A stretch of DNA of 64,000 nt from WHSW01 sp963842795. Its GTDB lineage: Bacteria; Actinomycetota; Thermoleophilia; Solirubrobacterales; 70-9. The stretch is from contig CAWJHV010000041.1 of NCBI GenBank assembly GCA_963842795.1, positions 1 to 64,000 of the forward strand, written 5' to 3'. Made by a program: the position numbers and the translations under genes. Shown in pieces: positions 8,408 through 18,307 of this stretch. The notes beneath the pieces are model-generated. The model had not been told where the DNA came from. It was given only the letters and a program-made list of their open reading frames with translations, and ran no database searches. Numbering within the stretch: the stretch's first letter is position 1; each line of letters starts with the position of its first letter.

Positions 8408-9513
8408 CTAGGCCGGGCTGGCGGCGCGCTGCTGGGCGAGCGCCGCGGCGATCCGCTCGACGCCCTCGGCGACCCGCTCGGCGGGGACGCTCGCGAACGA
8501 GAGCCGCAGGCTCGAGGCTCCGCCGTCGAGCATGAAGTCGGGGCCGGCGACGAACGCCACCCCCTCCTGCTTGGCGGCGGCGAGCAGGGCCTGCGTGTCG
8601 ACGTCGTCGGAGAGGTCGAGCCAGAGGAAGTAGCCGCCGCCGGGGACGACGAACTCGGCCTCCGGGATCCGCTCGCGCAGCGCTTCGACCAGCGCGTCGC
8701 GGCGCTCGGCGAGCGCCTCGTTGACGAACTCGACGTTGCGCTCGAGCGCGCCCGAGCGGCAGAGCTCGAGGACCACCGACTCGGCCAGCATGTTGGGCGA
8801 GATGTAGTGCTCGGAGCCGCGCTTCGCCAGCGTCGCGATCGGCTCGGCGGGGCCGGCGAGGTAGCCGACCCGGACGCCCGGGCTGACCGTCTTGGAGAAC
8901 GAGGAGGCGTGGATGACGCGGTCGGCGCGGTCCTGGGAGAGCATCGTCGGCGGCAGCTCCGACGCCGAAGCTGATCAGCCGGTAGGGGTCGTCCTCGAAG
9001 ATCCAGAAGCCGTGCTCGGCGGCGAGCTCGACCAGGCGCTCGCGCTTGGCCGCCGAGAGCGTGCAGCCCGGCCGGGTTGTGGAAGTTGGGGATCACGTGG
9101 GCGAGCTTCACCGCACCGTCGGCGAGCGCCGCCTCGACCGCGTCGACGTCGATCCCGTCGGCCTCGAGCGGGACCGGGACCAGCTCGGCGCCGGTGCGGC
9201 CGAGGAGCAGCAGGGTGCGGTCGTAGGAGGGCTGCTCGACGATCACGCGATCGCCGGGCTCGATCATGTAGCGGAAGAGCAGCGCGGCGGCCTCCATCGA
9301 GCCGTTGGTGACCATCACCTGACCGGGGTCGATCCCGTGCAACTCGGTGGCGATCCACTCGCAGAGCCCCGGGTGGCCGATCCCGGTGCCGTAGGAGAGC
9401 GCCCGCTGCCAGTCGTCGGCCAGCGCCCGGGCGGCCGCCTCGCGGACCGCCTCGGCGGGGAGGATGTCGGCGCTCGGGGCGCCGCGGGCGAAGCTGATCA
9501 CGTCGGCGGCCAT
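8408..9513 (-). CDS. PLP-dependent aminotransferase, class I/II (2-aminoadipate/LysN-like; two frame breaks)
   Basis: A fold-type I aminotransferase of about 368 codons. 'ISFARGAPSADILPAEAV' opens the protein; 'TNGSMEAAALL' and 'EQPSYDRTLLLLG' are the cofactor-binding loops; 'VIPNFHNPAG' contains the conserved Asn-Pro; 'SSFSKTVSPGVRVGY' carries the Schiff-base Lys; 'SLRLSFASVP' carries the C-terminal carboxylate-binding Arg. The pattern fits the 2-aminoadipate/aromatic/valine-type branch without the GntR domain of MocR proteins. One-base breaks lie near 9060 and 8955. The ATG at 9513 is 9 bases after a TATCGT -10-like element, divergent from the SnoaL-like gene. Confidence 0.85.
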
Positions 9514-9548
9514 CGCCCGCCGACGATAGCAACGGCGATACTGGCCCC

Positions 9549-9958
9549 GTGGAGTCCGCGGTGGTGCGATCGATCCGGGTCGGGCTGGAGCTGTTCAGCG
9601 ACGGGGACTACGAGCGCTCGCTCGACCGCCTCGCGCCGGAGATCGAATGGGACACCTCGGCAGCGGTCCCGGACGGGGGCCTGTATCGCGGGCGCGCGGA
9701 GGTGCTCGCGCTCTGGAACGAGGTCCACCGGCGCTGGGACGACTTCAGGATCGAGCCGGAGCGCTGGGTCGAGGGCGACGCGGTGGTTCTGATGCTCGGC
9801 CGGCTGATCGCGCGCGGGGTCGACAGCGGCGTGCCGGTCGAGAGCTCGTGGGACCAGGTGTGGCGGATCGAGGATGGGGTCGCGGTGCGCTGCGAGAACT
9901 ACTCGGATCGAGACCGCGCCTGGCGCGCGGCCGGGCTCGAGCCGGAGGTCCGGAGTGA
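9549..9958 (+). CDS. SnoaL-like/NTF2-fold protein
   Basis: The GTG start lies 6 bases after a GATACT -10-like element in a 35-bp divergent gap. The 135-codon product has the NTF2-like layout: an N-terminal helix ('IRVGLELFSDGDYERSL'), a 'LAPEIEWDT' strand, a 'GLYRGRAEVLALWNEV' helix, and the last strands with 'WRIEDGVAVRCENYSDRDRA'. It probably binds a small ligand; function unknown. The frame of the body has no stop before the next gene, while a TGA (9956) in another frame overlaps the IMPase GTG, so a one-base break near the C-terminus (about 9940) is likely. Confidence 0.65.
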
Positions 9959-10727
9959 CCGAGCTCGGCCCGCTGCTCGCTCTGGCCGAGGAGCTCGCAG
10001 GCCAGGCCGCCGAGCTCTCGCTCGAGCGCCTGGGCCAGCCGCGCTCGGACGTGCGCACGAAGTCGTCGGCGACCGACATGGTCTCCGAGGTCGACGAGGC
10101 GTGCGAGCGGCTGATCGTCGAGGGCATTCGCCGCGCCCGGCCCGCCGACGGGATCCTCTCGGAGGAGGGTGCGAGCGCCGCCGGCACCACGGGCGTTCGC
10201 TGGGTGATCGACCCGATCGACGGCACGACCAACTACCTCTACGGGCACCCCGGCTACGGGATCTCGATCGCGGTCGAGGTCGACGGCGAGACGGCCGTCG
10301 GCGTCGTTGTCGATCCGATGCACGGCGACCGCTACACCGCTTTTCGGGGCGGGCGGGCGACCCGCAACGGGCTCCCCATCGAGGTCTCGGGCGCAGACCG
10401 AGCTCGGCTCGGCCCTGATCGCGACCGGGTTCGCCTACACGCCGCGACGAGCGCGTCGCGCAAGCGGCGCAGCTCTCGCGCCTGATCGGCTCGATCCGAG
10501 ACATCCGCCGGATGGGAGCGGCGGCCGTGGACCTGTGCTCGGTCGCGTGCGGGCGCGTCGACGGCTTCTACGAGCGCGGCCTCAACCGCTGGGACCTGGC
10601 GGCGGGGCTGCTGATCGCCGAGAGCGGCGGGGCGCGGCACGGTGAGCTCGAGGACGGGACCCTGGTCGCCGCGTCGCCGGCGGTCTTCGAGCCGCTGCGC
10701 GAGGCGGTGACGCGCGCGGCCGGCTAG
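9955..10727 (+). CDS. inositol monophosphatase family protein (two frame breaks)
   Basis: A Mg-dependent phosphatase of the IMPase/FBPase/CysQ superfamily, about 257 codons. 'SATDMVSEVDEACE' and 'ILSEEG' supply the first metal ligands, 'WVIDPIDGTTNYLYG' is the hallmark DPIDGT motif, and 'GLNRWDLAAGLLI' supplies the last Asp (WD). Single inserted bases near 10392 and 10445 break the frame between these motifs. The GTG start overlaps the upstream TGA (GTGA), so it is coupled to the SnoaL-like gene. Substrates could include myo-inositol phosphate, histidinol phosphate or fructose bisphosphate; the sequence does not decide. Confidence 0.82.
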
Positions 10728-11601
10728 GTCGCCGGCCGAGCGCCTCGACCGCGATCCGGGCGGTCTCGGTCGGGCTCTCGCCGACCCGCACGCCCTTGGC
10801 CTCGAGCGCCTGCTTCTTCGCCTCGGCGGTACCCGAGGAGCCGGAGATGATCGCCCCGGCGTGACCCATCTGCTTGCCGGGCGGCGCGGTGAAGCCGGCG
10901 ATGTAGGCGACGACGGGCTTCGCCATGGACTCGGCGATGTACTCGGCGGCGCGCTCCTCGGCGTCGCCGCCGATCTCGCCCACCATCACGATCAGCTCGG
11001 TCTCGGGGTCGTTCTCGTACAGCTCGAGCACGTCGATGAAGTCCGAGCCGACGATCGGGTCGCCGCCGATGCCGACGATCGACGAGTTGCCGACGCCCGC
11101 CTGCTTGAGCTCGTTGCCGATCTGGTAGGTGAGCGTGCCCGACTTCGAGACCACGCCGATCGAACCCGTGTCGAAGAACTGCGCCGGGATGATCCCGACG
11201 TTCGCCTTCCCCGGCGACAGCACCCCGGGGCAGTTCGGGCCGACGAGCCTGGTGCCGGCGTCCCTGGCCTTCCAGTAGACCCGCATCATGTCGAGCACCG
11301 GGATGCCCTCGGTGATCGCGATCACCGTCTCGACCCCGGCGTCGATCGCCTCCTCGATCGCGGCCGCGGCGAAGCGGGCCGGGACGAAGATCATCGAGGT
11401 GTTCGCGCCGCGCTGGTCGACGGCCTCGCGGATCGAGTCGAACACGGGCACGCCTTCGACGTCCTGGCCGCCCTTGCCCGGCGTCACGCCGGCGACCAGG
11501 TCGGTGCCGTAGTCGCGGTTGCGGAGGCCGTGGAAGGTGCCCTCGCGCCCGGTGAGCCCCGAGACGACGAGCTTCGTGCCCTCGTCGACGATGATGCTCA
11601 C
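10724..11601 (-). CDS. sucD: succinyl-CoA synthetase, alpha subunit
   Basis: The alpha subunit of the TCA-cycle ligase, which carries the phospho-His loop. 'LTGREGTFHGLRNRDYGTD' is the CoA-binding N-terminus, 'VGPNCPGVLSPG' is the family signature and 'QMGHAGAIISG' contains the catalytic His. The expected length (about 292 aa) fits a stop at 10724, but that needs a one-base correction near 10735; without it the frame runs to 10582 over the 3' end of the convergent IMPase gene with Arg/Pro-rich nonsense. The ATG overlaps the sucC stop (ATGA). Cytoplasmic. Confidence 0.95.
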
Positions 11602-12740
11602 TTTCCGGCCAGCTCCACCACGGCCTTCGCCGCCCCGAGCATCGTCTTCTCCACATGCAGGTTGCCGAGCTCGGCTTCGGCGAGGATCCCGAGCCCCTCG
11701 GCCGAGTTGGTGCCGTCGAGGCGGACCACCATCGGCATCGAGATGTCCATTCGCCGCGTGGCCTCGATGATCCCCTTGGCGATCTCGTCGCAGCGCGTGA
11801 TCCCGCCGAAGATGTTGAAGAGGATCGCGTTGACGTTGCGATCGGAGGTGATCACCTCGAGCGCGTCGACGATCGCGTCGGCCTTCGAGCCGCCACCGGC
11901 GTCGAGGAAGTTCGCCGGCTTGCCGCCCGCCTGGGCGACGACGTCGAGCGTCGACATGCAGAGCCCGGCGCCGTTGCCGAGGATGCCGATGTTGCCGCCG
12001 AGCTTCACGTAGGTGAGGCCCTTCTGCTTCGCCATCGCCTCCTGCGGGTCCTCGGACGACTTGTCGGAGAGCTCGGCGAGCTCGGGATGGCGGAAGAGCG
12101 CGTTGCCGTCGATCGTCGCCTTCGAGTCGAGCGCGACCACGCGCCTGTCGTTGGTGACGATCAGCGGGTTGATCTCGATCAGGGTCGCGTCCTCGGCCTC
12201 GACGACCTCGGCCAGCTTGATCAGCATCTCCGCGACCTGGTCGGTGACGTCCTCGTCGATCCCGGCGTCGACGGCGAGCTCGAGCGCCAGCTCGGTGGTC
12301 ATCCCGGTATCGGGCCTGATGTGGCGGCGGACGAGCGCGTCGGGATCGGACTCGGCGACCTCCTCGACCTCCATCCCCCCCATCCGCGAGACCATCGCCA
12401 GCAGGGTCTTCTCCGAGCGGTCGAGGATGATCGAGGCGTAGTACTCCGCGGCGATCTCCGACGCCTGCTCGACCCAGACATCGTGGACGATGAAGCCGCG
12501 GATGTCCATCCCCAGAATCGCCTCGGAGTGGGCCCTCGCCTCGGTTTCGTCCTTCGCGACCTTGATCCCGCCCGCCTTGCCGCGGCCCCCGATCGCGACC
12601 TGGGCCTTGACCACGCAGGGGTAGCCGATCTCGTTCGCAGCGGCGACCGCGTCGTCGACGCTGGTGGCGTGGCGGCCCTCGGGAACGGGCACGCCGTGCT
12701 TGGCGAACAGCTGCTTGCCCTGGTATTCGAGTAGATCCAT
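11598..12740 (-). CDS. sucC: succinyl-CoA synthetase, beta subunit (ADP/GDP-forming)
   Basis: The beta subunit (380 aa), with an ATP-grasp domain in the N-terminal two thirds ('MDLLEYQGKQLFAKHGVPVP', 'VVKAQVAIGGRGKAGGIK', 'LIEINPLIV') and a C-terminal CoA-ligase domain ('NGAGLCMSTLDVV', 'NIFGGITRCDEIA'). The start at 12740 is chosen over longer in-frame options because 'MDLLEYQGK' is the usual N-terminus. It is intact, and with sucD it forms an operon that conserves the energy of succinyl-CoA as NTP. Divergent from the haloacid dehalogenase gene across 56 bp. Confidence 0.97.
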   Translation of the reverse strand: MDLLEYQGKQLFAKHGVPVPEGRHATSVDDAVAAANEIGYPCVVKAQVAIGGRGKAGGIKVAKDETEARAHSEAILGMDIRGFIVHDVWVEQASEIAAEYYASIILDRSEKTLLAMVSRMGGMEVEEVAESDPDALVRRHIRPDTGMTTELALELAVDAGIDEDVTDQVAEMLIKLAEVVEAEDATLIEINPLIVTNDRRVVALDSKATIDGNALFRHPELAELSDKSSEDPQEAMAKQKGLTYVKLGGNIGILGNGAGLCMSTLDVVAQAGGKPANFLDAGGGSKADAIVDALEVITSDRNVNAILFNIFGGITRCDEIAKGIIEATRRMDISMPMVVRLDGTNSAEGLGILAEAELGNLHVEKTMLGAAKAVVELAGK

Positions 12741-12796
12741 CGAGACGTCGCGCGGAGGCCGCGGCAGCCTATCCGACATAATGCGGCGCCGCCGCC

Positions 12797-13483
12797 ATGG
12801 CACTGCCGAAACTAAAAGACATCAAGTGGGTGACCACCGACTGCTACGGGACCCTGATCGACTGGGAGAAGGGGATCCTCGACGCGTTCACGAAGGAGGC
12901 CGATCGCGACGGCTTCTCCTTCGACGCGCAGAAGTTCATCGACCGCTTCCTCGAGGTCCAGGCCGAGATCATGAGCGGCTCCTACGAGCTCTACGCCGAG
13001 GTCCTGCGTCGCACAGCCGTCAAGGTCGCCGGTGAGATCGGCTGGGAGCTGGAGCCCTCGCGGGCGCAGTTCCTGCCCGACAGCGTCGCGCGCTGGGTCC
13101 CGTTCCGAGAGGCGAACGCCGCCATGGACCGGCTCGGCAAGCGCTACGACATCGGGATCATCTCGAACATCGACGACAAGCTGCTCGGCGTCTCGCGGCG
13201 CCACCTGCGCACCGACCTCGACCTGGTCGTGACCGCGCAGCAGGTGCGCAGCTACAAGCCCGACCCCGCCCACTTCAAGGAGGGGGCGCGGCGGATCGGC
13301 GGCAAGAAGGGCTGGGTCCACATCGCCTCCGGCTACGAGGCCGATATCGCCCCGGTGATGAAGATGAACGTGCCGGTGATCTGGGTCAACCGGCACGGCG
13401 AGAAGCTCGACGGACGCAAGAAGCCCGACGCGGAGGTGCGCAACTTCCGCGACGCGGCGAAGAAGCTCGGTGCCGGCGGCTGA
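12797..13483 (+). CDS. haloacid dehalogenase type II-like hydrolase
   Basis: A 228-aa HAD protein. 'VTTDCYGTLIDWE' contains the nucleophile Asp (about D15), 'GIISNIDD' contains the motif II Ser-Asn, 'SYKPDPAHFKEG' contains the motif III Lys, and 'IASGYEADI' is the motif IV region. 'CYGTLIDWE' is typical of the L-2-haloacid dehalogenase branch, though many members dephosphorylate metabolites instead. A CATAAT element at 12777 could be the -10. It overlaps the start of the sulfotransferase gene by a few codons. Confidence 0.85.
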   Translation: MALPKLKDIKWVTTDCYGTLIDWEKGILDAFTKEADRDGFSFDAQKFIDRFLEVQAEIMSGSYELYAEVLRRTAVKVAGEIGWELEPSRAQFLPDSVARWVPFREANAAMDRLGKRYDIGIISNIDDKLLGVSRRHLRTDLDLVVTAQQVRSYKPDPAHFKEGARRIGGKKGWVHIASGYEADIAPVMKMNVPVIWVNRHGEKLDGRKKPDAEVRNFRDAAKKLGAGG

Positions 13484-14477
13484 GCCCGGCGACCGGCCCG
13501 GATTCTCAACCGACCCGGCCGACGACGCGATGGTTGCGCGAGCGCGTGACCGCTTCGCCGCGGAACGTCGCCACCTGGCCCGCCGGCGGCGCAGCGCCGA
13601 GCGTCGTGGTGCGCTTCCGAACCTGGTCGTGATCGGCGGCCTGAAGTGCGGGACGACCAGCCTCCACCACTACCTCAACCTGCACCCCGAGGTCGAGATG
13701 TCGCGGCCGAAGGAGCTCAACTTCTTCGTCGCCGAGCTCAACTGGGGGCTGGGCGCCGAGTGGTACGCGAGCCACTTCGACCGGACGGCCCCGGTGCGCG
13801 GGGAGAGCTCCCCGCACTACACCAACCTGCCCCGGTTCGACGGCGTCGCCGCGCGGATGCGTGAGCTCCTCGGCCCCGACACCCGGATCGTCTACATGGT
13901 CCGCGATCCGATCGACCGGATGCTCTCCCACTACCTCCACAACGTCGGCGGCGGCTATGAGACCCGGCCGCTGGAGGGTGCGCTCGCCGACCCCGGCTCG
14001 GCCTACGTCGCCCGCAGCCGCTACGCGATGCAGGTCGACCCCTACCTGGAGGCCTTCGGCGAGCAACGGGTGCTCGTCGTCGCCAGGGAGGAGCTTCGCG
14101 ACGCGCGCGAGGAGACGATGCGCAGGGTGTTCGAGTTCTGCGGCGCCGACCCGGCGTTCCGCTCGCCCCAGTTCGAGCGCGAATGGGAGACCGGCAGCGG
14201 CAAGCAGGCCGGGGGCTTCCGCCTCATGGACAGGGCGGTACAGCTTCCCGGGCTGCGCGCCCTCGATCGCAACTTCGACCGCCTGCCCGAGTCGTTGCGG
14301 TGGCTGGTCGAGCGGATCGTCCACGATCCGGGCCGGGGGGCGGCGCCCAAGCCGCAGCTCTCGGACTCGCTGCGCGCCCGCTTGGGCGCCCTGCTCGCCG
14401 ACGACACCGCCCGCCTGGAGCGCATCGCGGGCCATGATCTGGGCTGGCGGCGAACGGGCGCAGCCGGGGGAGTATGA
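13470..14477 (+). CDS. PAPS-dependent sulfotransferase domain protein
   Basis: A 335-aa cytosolic-type sulfotransferase that would move sulfate from PAPS to a hydroxyl or amino group. The 5'-phosphosulfate loop 'GGLKCGTTSLHHYL' (Lys about 59) and the 3'-phosphate motif 'VRDPIDRMLSHYLH' are both present. 'RPKELNFF' and 'GESSPHYT' match the heparan-sulfotransferase-like branch found in bacteria. The GTG at 13470 overlaps the HAD stop; an ATG about 20 codons later (13530) is an alternative start. The acceptor substrate is unknown. Confidence 0.85.
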   Translation: MPAAEPGDRPGFSTDPADDAMVARARDRFAAERRHLARRRRSAERRGALPNLVVIGGLKCGTTSLHHYLNLHPEVEMSRPKELNFFVAELNWGLGAEWYASHFDRTAPVRGESSPHYTNLPRFDGVAARMRELLGPDTRIVYMVRDPIDRMLSHYLHNVGGGYETRPLEGALADPGSAYVARSRYAMQVDPYLEAFGEQRVLVVAREELRDAREETMRRVFEFCGADPAFRSPQFEREWETGSGKQAGGFRLMDRAVQLPGLRALDRNFDRLPESLRWLVERIVHDPGRGAAPKPQLSDSLRARLGALLADDTARLERIAGHDLGWRRTGAAGGV

Positions 14478-14526
14478 TCAGATCCGTCCTATAGAACCGC
14501 GTGTCTCTAGATGGGAGACGACCAGG

Positions 14527-15296
14527 ATGCCGAAGCAGCGACCCGCCGACCGCAGGTCTGGCGCGGACGCGAAGCGCCCCGCGAGCCCGGCACCGAGCCA
14601 GTCTCGGTCGAAGCCCAAGTCGCGCGCCAAGTCGCGGGGGGCGCGCCGGTTGCCGGCAGGGCGCCATGGCCTCTCGCGCGAGGACGTCACCAACTCGCAG
14701 CGCCAGCGCCTGCTCGACGCGATGGCGAGCGTCAGTGCCCGGCGGACCTACGCGGCGACCACGATCGCCGAGGTGGTCGAGAGCGCGGGCGTCTCGCGGG
14801 CCACCTTCTACGAGCTCTTCCGCGACAAGGAGGACTGCTTCGTCGCCACGATGGACGACTGGATCCGGATGCTGGCGGCGGCGATTCAGCCCGTGATCTA
14901 TGCGGAGCGCGACGGCACCGGCTGGCCCGGCAAGGTGAGGGACGTGGTCACGGCGCTGCTCGATTTCATAGCCGCCAAACCCGACCACGCGACCGCCGCG
15001 ATCGTCGAGGCCCTCGGGGCCGGCGAGCGCGCCTTCGCGCGCTACACGCCGCCTCCCATCTGCTGGTCTCACAGCTCGACCAGGGACGCGCATTCATGGA
15101 CGGAGGGCCGACCCCGCCCTCGGGGACCGCGCGGGCGATCGTCGGCGGCGGCGAGTCGCTGGTCGTCGCGGCGCTCGGAAGCGGACGCGCCGAGCGCGTC
15201 CCGGAGCTGCTTCCGGACATCCTCTACCTGGCGCTGACCCCGTATATGGGCCAGGAGGTCGCTCTGCGCCACGCGGCCGCGGCGCGCGACAACTGA
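14527..15296 (+). CDS. TetR/AcrR-family regulator, paralogue 1 (one frame break)
   Basis: The first of three tandem TetR paralogues. A basic Lys/Arg/Ser-rich leader (about 45 aa, absent from the other two) precedes the shared 'LPAGRHGLSREDV' box. The helix-turn-helix follows ('TTIAEVVESAGVSRATFYEL' then 'FRDKEDCFVATMDD'), and then a helical ligand-binding domain. Near 15050 one base disturbs the frame; the continuation 'ASHLLVSQLDQGRAFMDGG' to 'ILYLALTPYMGQEVA' is normal TetR C-terminus. Between 14503 and 14519, just upstream of the start, lies the inverted repeat GTCTC-7-GAGAC, a possible autoregulatory site. Ligand and targets unknown. Confidence 0.82.
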
Positions 15297-15445
15297 GCGC
15301 CCCGCGGATCCTCGAAGAGCCGGGTTTCGCGAGCCCGTCCCGTCGCCTGATCGCGCCCGCCACTGACGCCCGAGTCACCACCCCGCTATCATAAATACAG
15401 TCGTTTTTGGACTCGCGTTTTCAACCCTCGGGTCACGCTCATCAG

Positions 15446-16117
15446 ATGTCACAACCGGGCCAACGGGGTCGCCTGCCTAGCGGTCGCCACGGCCTGCCCA
15501 GAGACGTCATCGTACGTTCGCAACGCGAGCGCCTGCTCGAGGCGATGATCAGGGTCGCCGCCGACAAGGGCTACGAGGGAACGACCGTCGCCGACGTGAT
15601 CGAGTCCGCGGGGGTCTCGCGAACGACGTTCTACGAGCTCTTCAGCGACAAGGAGGAGTGCTTTCTGGCCTCCTACGACGCTGTCGCCGACGTCCTGCTG
15701 GCCCAGGTCGGCCGGGCGTTCAGCGAGCGCGAGGGATCCTGGCACGAGCGGATTCACGCCGGCCTCGAGGCGCTTGTCGCCCTGCTGGCGGCGGAGTCGG
15801 CGATCGCCCGCATGGCGATGGTCGAGAGCATCGCCGCCAGCCCCGCCGCGCGCCAGCGCTACCGCGAGATGCTCGGGCGGTTCACCCCCTTCCTCGACGA
15901 GGGACGAGCGCTCTCCGACTACGCCGGCCAGCTCCCGGCGGCGACGTCGCGGATGGCGATCGGCGGCGCCGCGACGCTGATCTTCGACGAGGTCCGCGCC
16001 GGCAGGGGCGAGCACCTGCGCAGCCGGCTGCCCGACCTCGTGTACTCGGTGCTGATGCCGTTCCTCGGCCCGGAGGCGGCGGCGCGCGAGATGCGACGCG
16101 CGGCCGCCGAGGTCTGA
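15446..16117 (+). CDS. TetR/AcrR-family regulator, paralogue 2
   Basis: An intact 223-aa TetR protein. The same 'LPSGRHGLPRDV' box is followed by 'SQRERLLEAMIRVAADKGYE', the helix-turn-helix ('TVADVIESAGVSRTTFYELF') and a ligand-binding domain ending 'LVYSVLMPFLGPEAAA', closely matching paralogue 3 ('LVFWIVHPFLGPERAI'). The ATG at 15446 is preferred; a TTG 13 codons upstream is possible. The upstream region has TATCATAAATACAGTC at 15388-15403. Confidence 0.9.
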   Translation: MSQPGQRGRLPSGRHGLPRDVIVRSQRERLLEAMIRVAADKGYEGTTVADVIESAGVSRTTFYELFSDKEECFLASYDAVADVLLAQVGRAFSEREGSWHERIHAGLEALVALLAAESAIARMAMVESIAASPAARQRYREMLGRFTPFLDEGRALSDYAGQLPAATSRMAIGGAATLIFDEVRAGRGEHLRSRLPDLVYSVLMPFLGPEAAAREMRRAAAEV

Positions 16118-16181
16118 AGCTCCCAAACCGCGAAAACGGCCCATGAGTAACCTGGCCCGGGCCGGGTATAGACGCCAACGT

Positions 16182-16191
16182 ACATCGATGT
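16182..16191. promoter_or_regulatory. candidate TetR operator palindrome
   Basis: ACATCGATGT is a perfect 10-bp palindrome in the 168-bp gap before TetR paralogue 3. The octamer ATGTCACG begins inside it and recurs about 25 bp downstream in CATGTCACGTAC. Placement between two TetR genes makes an operator plausible. It is inferred from symmetry and position only. Confidence 0.3.
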
Positions 16192-16285
16192 CACGGTCAC
16201 TGATGACCCGCATGTCACGTACCGACGCGGGGCCGCAGAAGGTTGTGACTGGTAAACAGCAGATCGAGGCTCTATCGTGTTCCCA

Positions 16286-17008
16286 ATGACCCCCGCAGAC
16301 GCACCGGCAAGCCAACTCGAGCAGCTACCACGCGGCCGCCACGGCCTGCCGCCGGAGACGGTGGTCGAGTCGCAGCGCAGCCGGATCCTGACCGCGATGG
16401 TCGAGGTGACCGCCAAGCGCGGCTACGCCGACTGCCGGATCGCCGATGTGATCGCCTACGCGGGGGTCTCTCGCAAGACCTTCTACGAGCTCTTCAGCGA
16501 CAAGGAGGACTGCTTCCTCGCCGCCTACGACCTCTGGCTCGGGCGCCTGTTCTCGGTCACCGCGGAGGCCTTCGACTCTCCGCAGGCCGAGGACACCGAC
16601 TGGGCCGATCGGGTCCGGATCGCGCTCGCCGGGTTCCTGGAGTTCATCGCCGAGCATCCCGCGGCCGCCGGGTTCTGCATCGTCGAGGTGCTCGCCGCCG
16701 GTCCGAAGGCGCTCGCGCGCCGCGACGCCGGCGTGCGCCAGTTCACCGCCTTCATCGATGCCGGCCGGGCCGAGACTCAGACCCAGCTGCCGGGGATCAC
16801 GGGGCTGGCGATCGTGGGCGGGATCCACGAGCTGCTCTACAGCGAGATCATCCACGGGGCGACCGCCCAGCTTCCCGGCAGGCTGCCGGAGCTCGTGTTC
16901 TGGATCGTCCATCCGTTCCTCGGCCCCGAACGCGCGATCGCCGAGCGCGACCGGGCGCGGGAGCTGCTCGCCGAGCGTCCCGGCGCCTCGATTACAGCGG
17001 GTTCCTGA
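16286..17008 (+). CDS. TetR/AcrR-family regulator, paralogue 3
   Basis: An intact TetR protein of about 240 aa with the 'LPRGRHGLPPETVVESQRSR' box, the helix-turn-helix ('IADVIAYAGVSRKTFYELFS' then 'DKEDCFLAAYD') and a helical ligand domain. The ATG at 16286 is preferred over a GTG three codons earlier. Its 3' end overlaps the convergent sensor gene by 17 bp. The N-terminal box shared by all three paralogues is upstream of the canonical TetR fold and may be a DNA-contacting arm (inference). Confidence 0.9.
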   Translation: MTPADAPASQLEQLPRGRHGLPPETVVESQRSRILTAMVEVTAKRGYADCRIADVIAYAGVSRKTFYELFSDKEDCFLAAYDLWLGRLFSVTAEAFDSPQAEDTDWADRVRIALAGFLEFIAEHPAAAGFCIVEVLAAGPKALARRDAGVRQFTAFIDAGRAETQTQLPGITGLAIVGGIHELLYSEIIHGATAQLPGRLPELVFWIVHPFLGPERAIAERDRARELLAERPGASITAGS

Positions 17009-18303
17009 GCGCCGCCCGCGGGCGCGGGCTCGCGGGCCAGCGCTTGGAGAGCAGCCGCGCTACCGCCTCGAGCAGCTCGAGCTCCTCGTCGGATACGCCG
17101 TTCGCCTCCGTGTGGCAGACGGCGAGGCAGCCCGCGCCGCCGGCGATCGGGACGCAGGCGACGCTGCGAGCGGCCGCGGAGCGCGCGATCGGGCCGGGCC
17201 GGTAGAGCCGCTCGCGGCTGAAGTCGCCGACGCGGACGGCCTCGTCGGCGTCGACCGCCGCCCAGGTGGCGGAGCCGCGAGTCAGCGCGTGGCGCCCTTT
17301 CCAGCGCTCCGGAGAGCAGTCGCCGAGGCCACCGGCGATCGCCAGCGACTCGACCTCGCTGCGGTCGCGCGCGACCCTGACAGCGGTGACCAGGGGGGCG
17401 TCGAACAGGTCGGCGATCAGCCTCACAGCCGACGCGAGGACCCTGCCGGGCTCGTCCTCGAGGATGAGCTGCTCGGCGAACCGGGCGAGCGCCTGCTCCG
17501 CATCGAGCCGGATGCGGAGCTCGGACTCGTGGCGGTGGCGCTGCGTGACGTCGGTGAGGTTGTAGAGGACGGCTTCGCGGGTGCCCCGGGCCCCGAACAG
17601 GGGCCGGGCGGTGACCGACAGCCACCGGGTCTGCCCGTCCGCCCCGAGCACCGCCCGCTCGACCGGCTCCTGGCCGAAGAAGCGCTCGTGGCCTGGGGCA
17701 GCGCCGTCGATGAACTCCGAGATCGGCACACCGACGATCCGCTCGGCCGGCAGCCCCACGAGCATGCACGCGGCCTGGTTGACGTAGCTGGTCACCCCGG
17801 CGGCGTCGGTGACCCAGGCCGCCGACGAGATCAGCTCGAGCTGCGAGGCCATTCCGGCAGGGCTCAGCGCGCTCTCGAGACCCAGCGCCCGCGCCGCGGC
17901 GATGCGCTGCAGCGCCGCCCGGTCCTCGGTCGAGTACTCAGGGCTCACCCGGTCGCGGACGGCGACGATCACCGCGTCGCCGGCGACGATCGGGACGATC
18001 GCGACATCGCCGATCCGCCCGGCGTGCGGCAGGCCGGCGTCGGCCATGTCGGCCTGCTCGAGGCGCGAGAGGCGGACCACCGAGCCGCTGGCCAGCGCCT
18101 GGCGCAGCCAGCCGCCCGCCGGCGGGTCGAGGCGCGGCGCGTGGCGCTCGAGCGCCAAACGCTGATCCGGATCGCGGTGGTCGGCGGCCACCGCGCGTCA
18201 GGGCGCCCGACCCCCGGTCGAGCCGACGGACGACGCAACCATCTCCGACGAGCCGAGTGACGCTTTGGGCGATCGAGTCCATCCCTGGCTCGGCCTCGAG
18301 CAT
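16992..18303 (-). CDS. GAF-PAS-GAF sensor protein A (one frame break)
   Basis: A cytoplasmic signalling protein of about 437 codons without a visible output domain. The N-terminal GAF-like part starts 'SIAQSVTRLVGDGCVVRRL'. A PAS domain follows ('SSAAWVTDAAGVTSYVNQ', 'ERIVGVPISEFI', ending 'YNLTDVTQRHRHE'), then a second GAF domain ('FAEQLILEDEPGRVLASAV' through 'ELELLEAVARLLSKRW'). One extra base near 18200 breaks the first GAF. The ATG at 18303 lies 4 bases after the stop of sensor B, so both are in one transcript and are clear paralogues. With no kinase, cyclase or helix-turn-helix segment it may act by protein-protein interaction. Confidence 0.72.
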
Positions 18304-18307
18304 CGGC

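Noticed and set aside
10582..10724. C-terminal extension of sucD
   Set aside because: The extra 47 codons are Arg/Pro-rich nonsense antisense to the IMPase gene; a one-base correction gives the usual SucD length and a stop at 10724.
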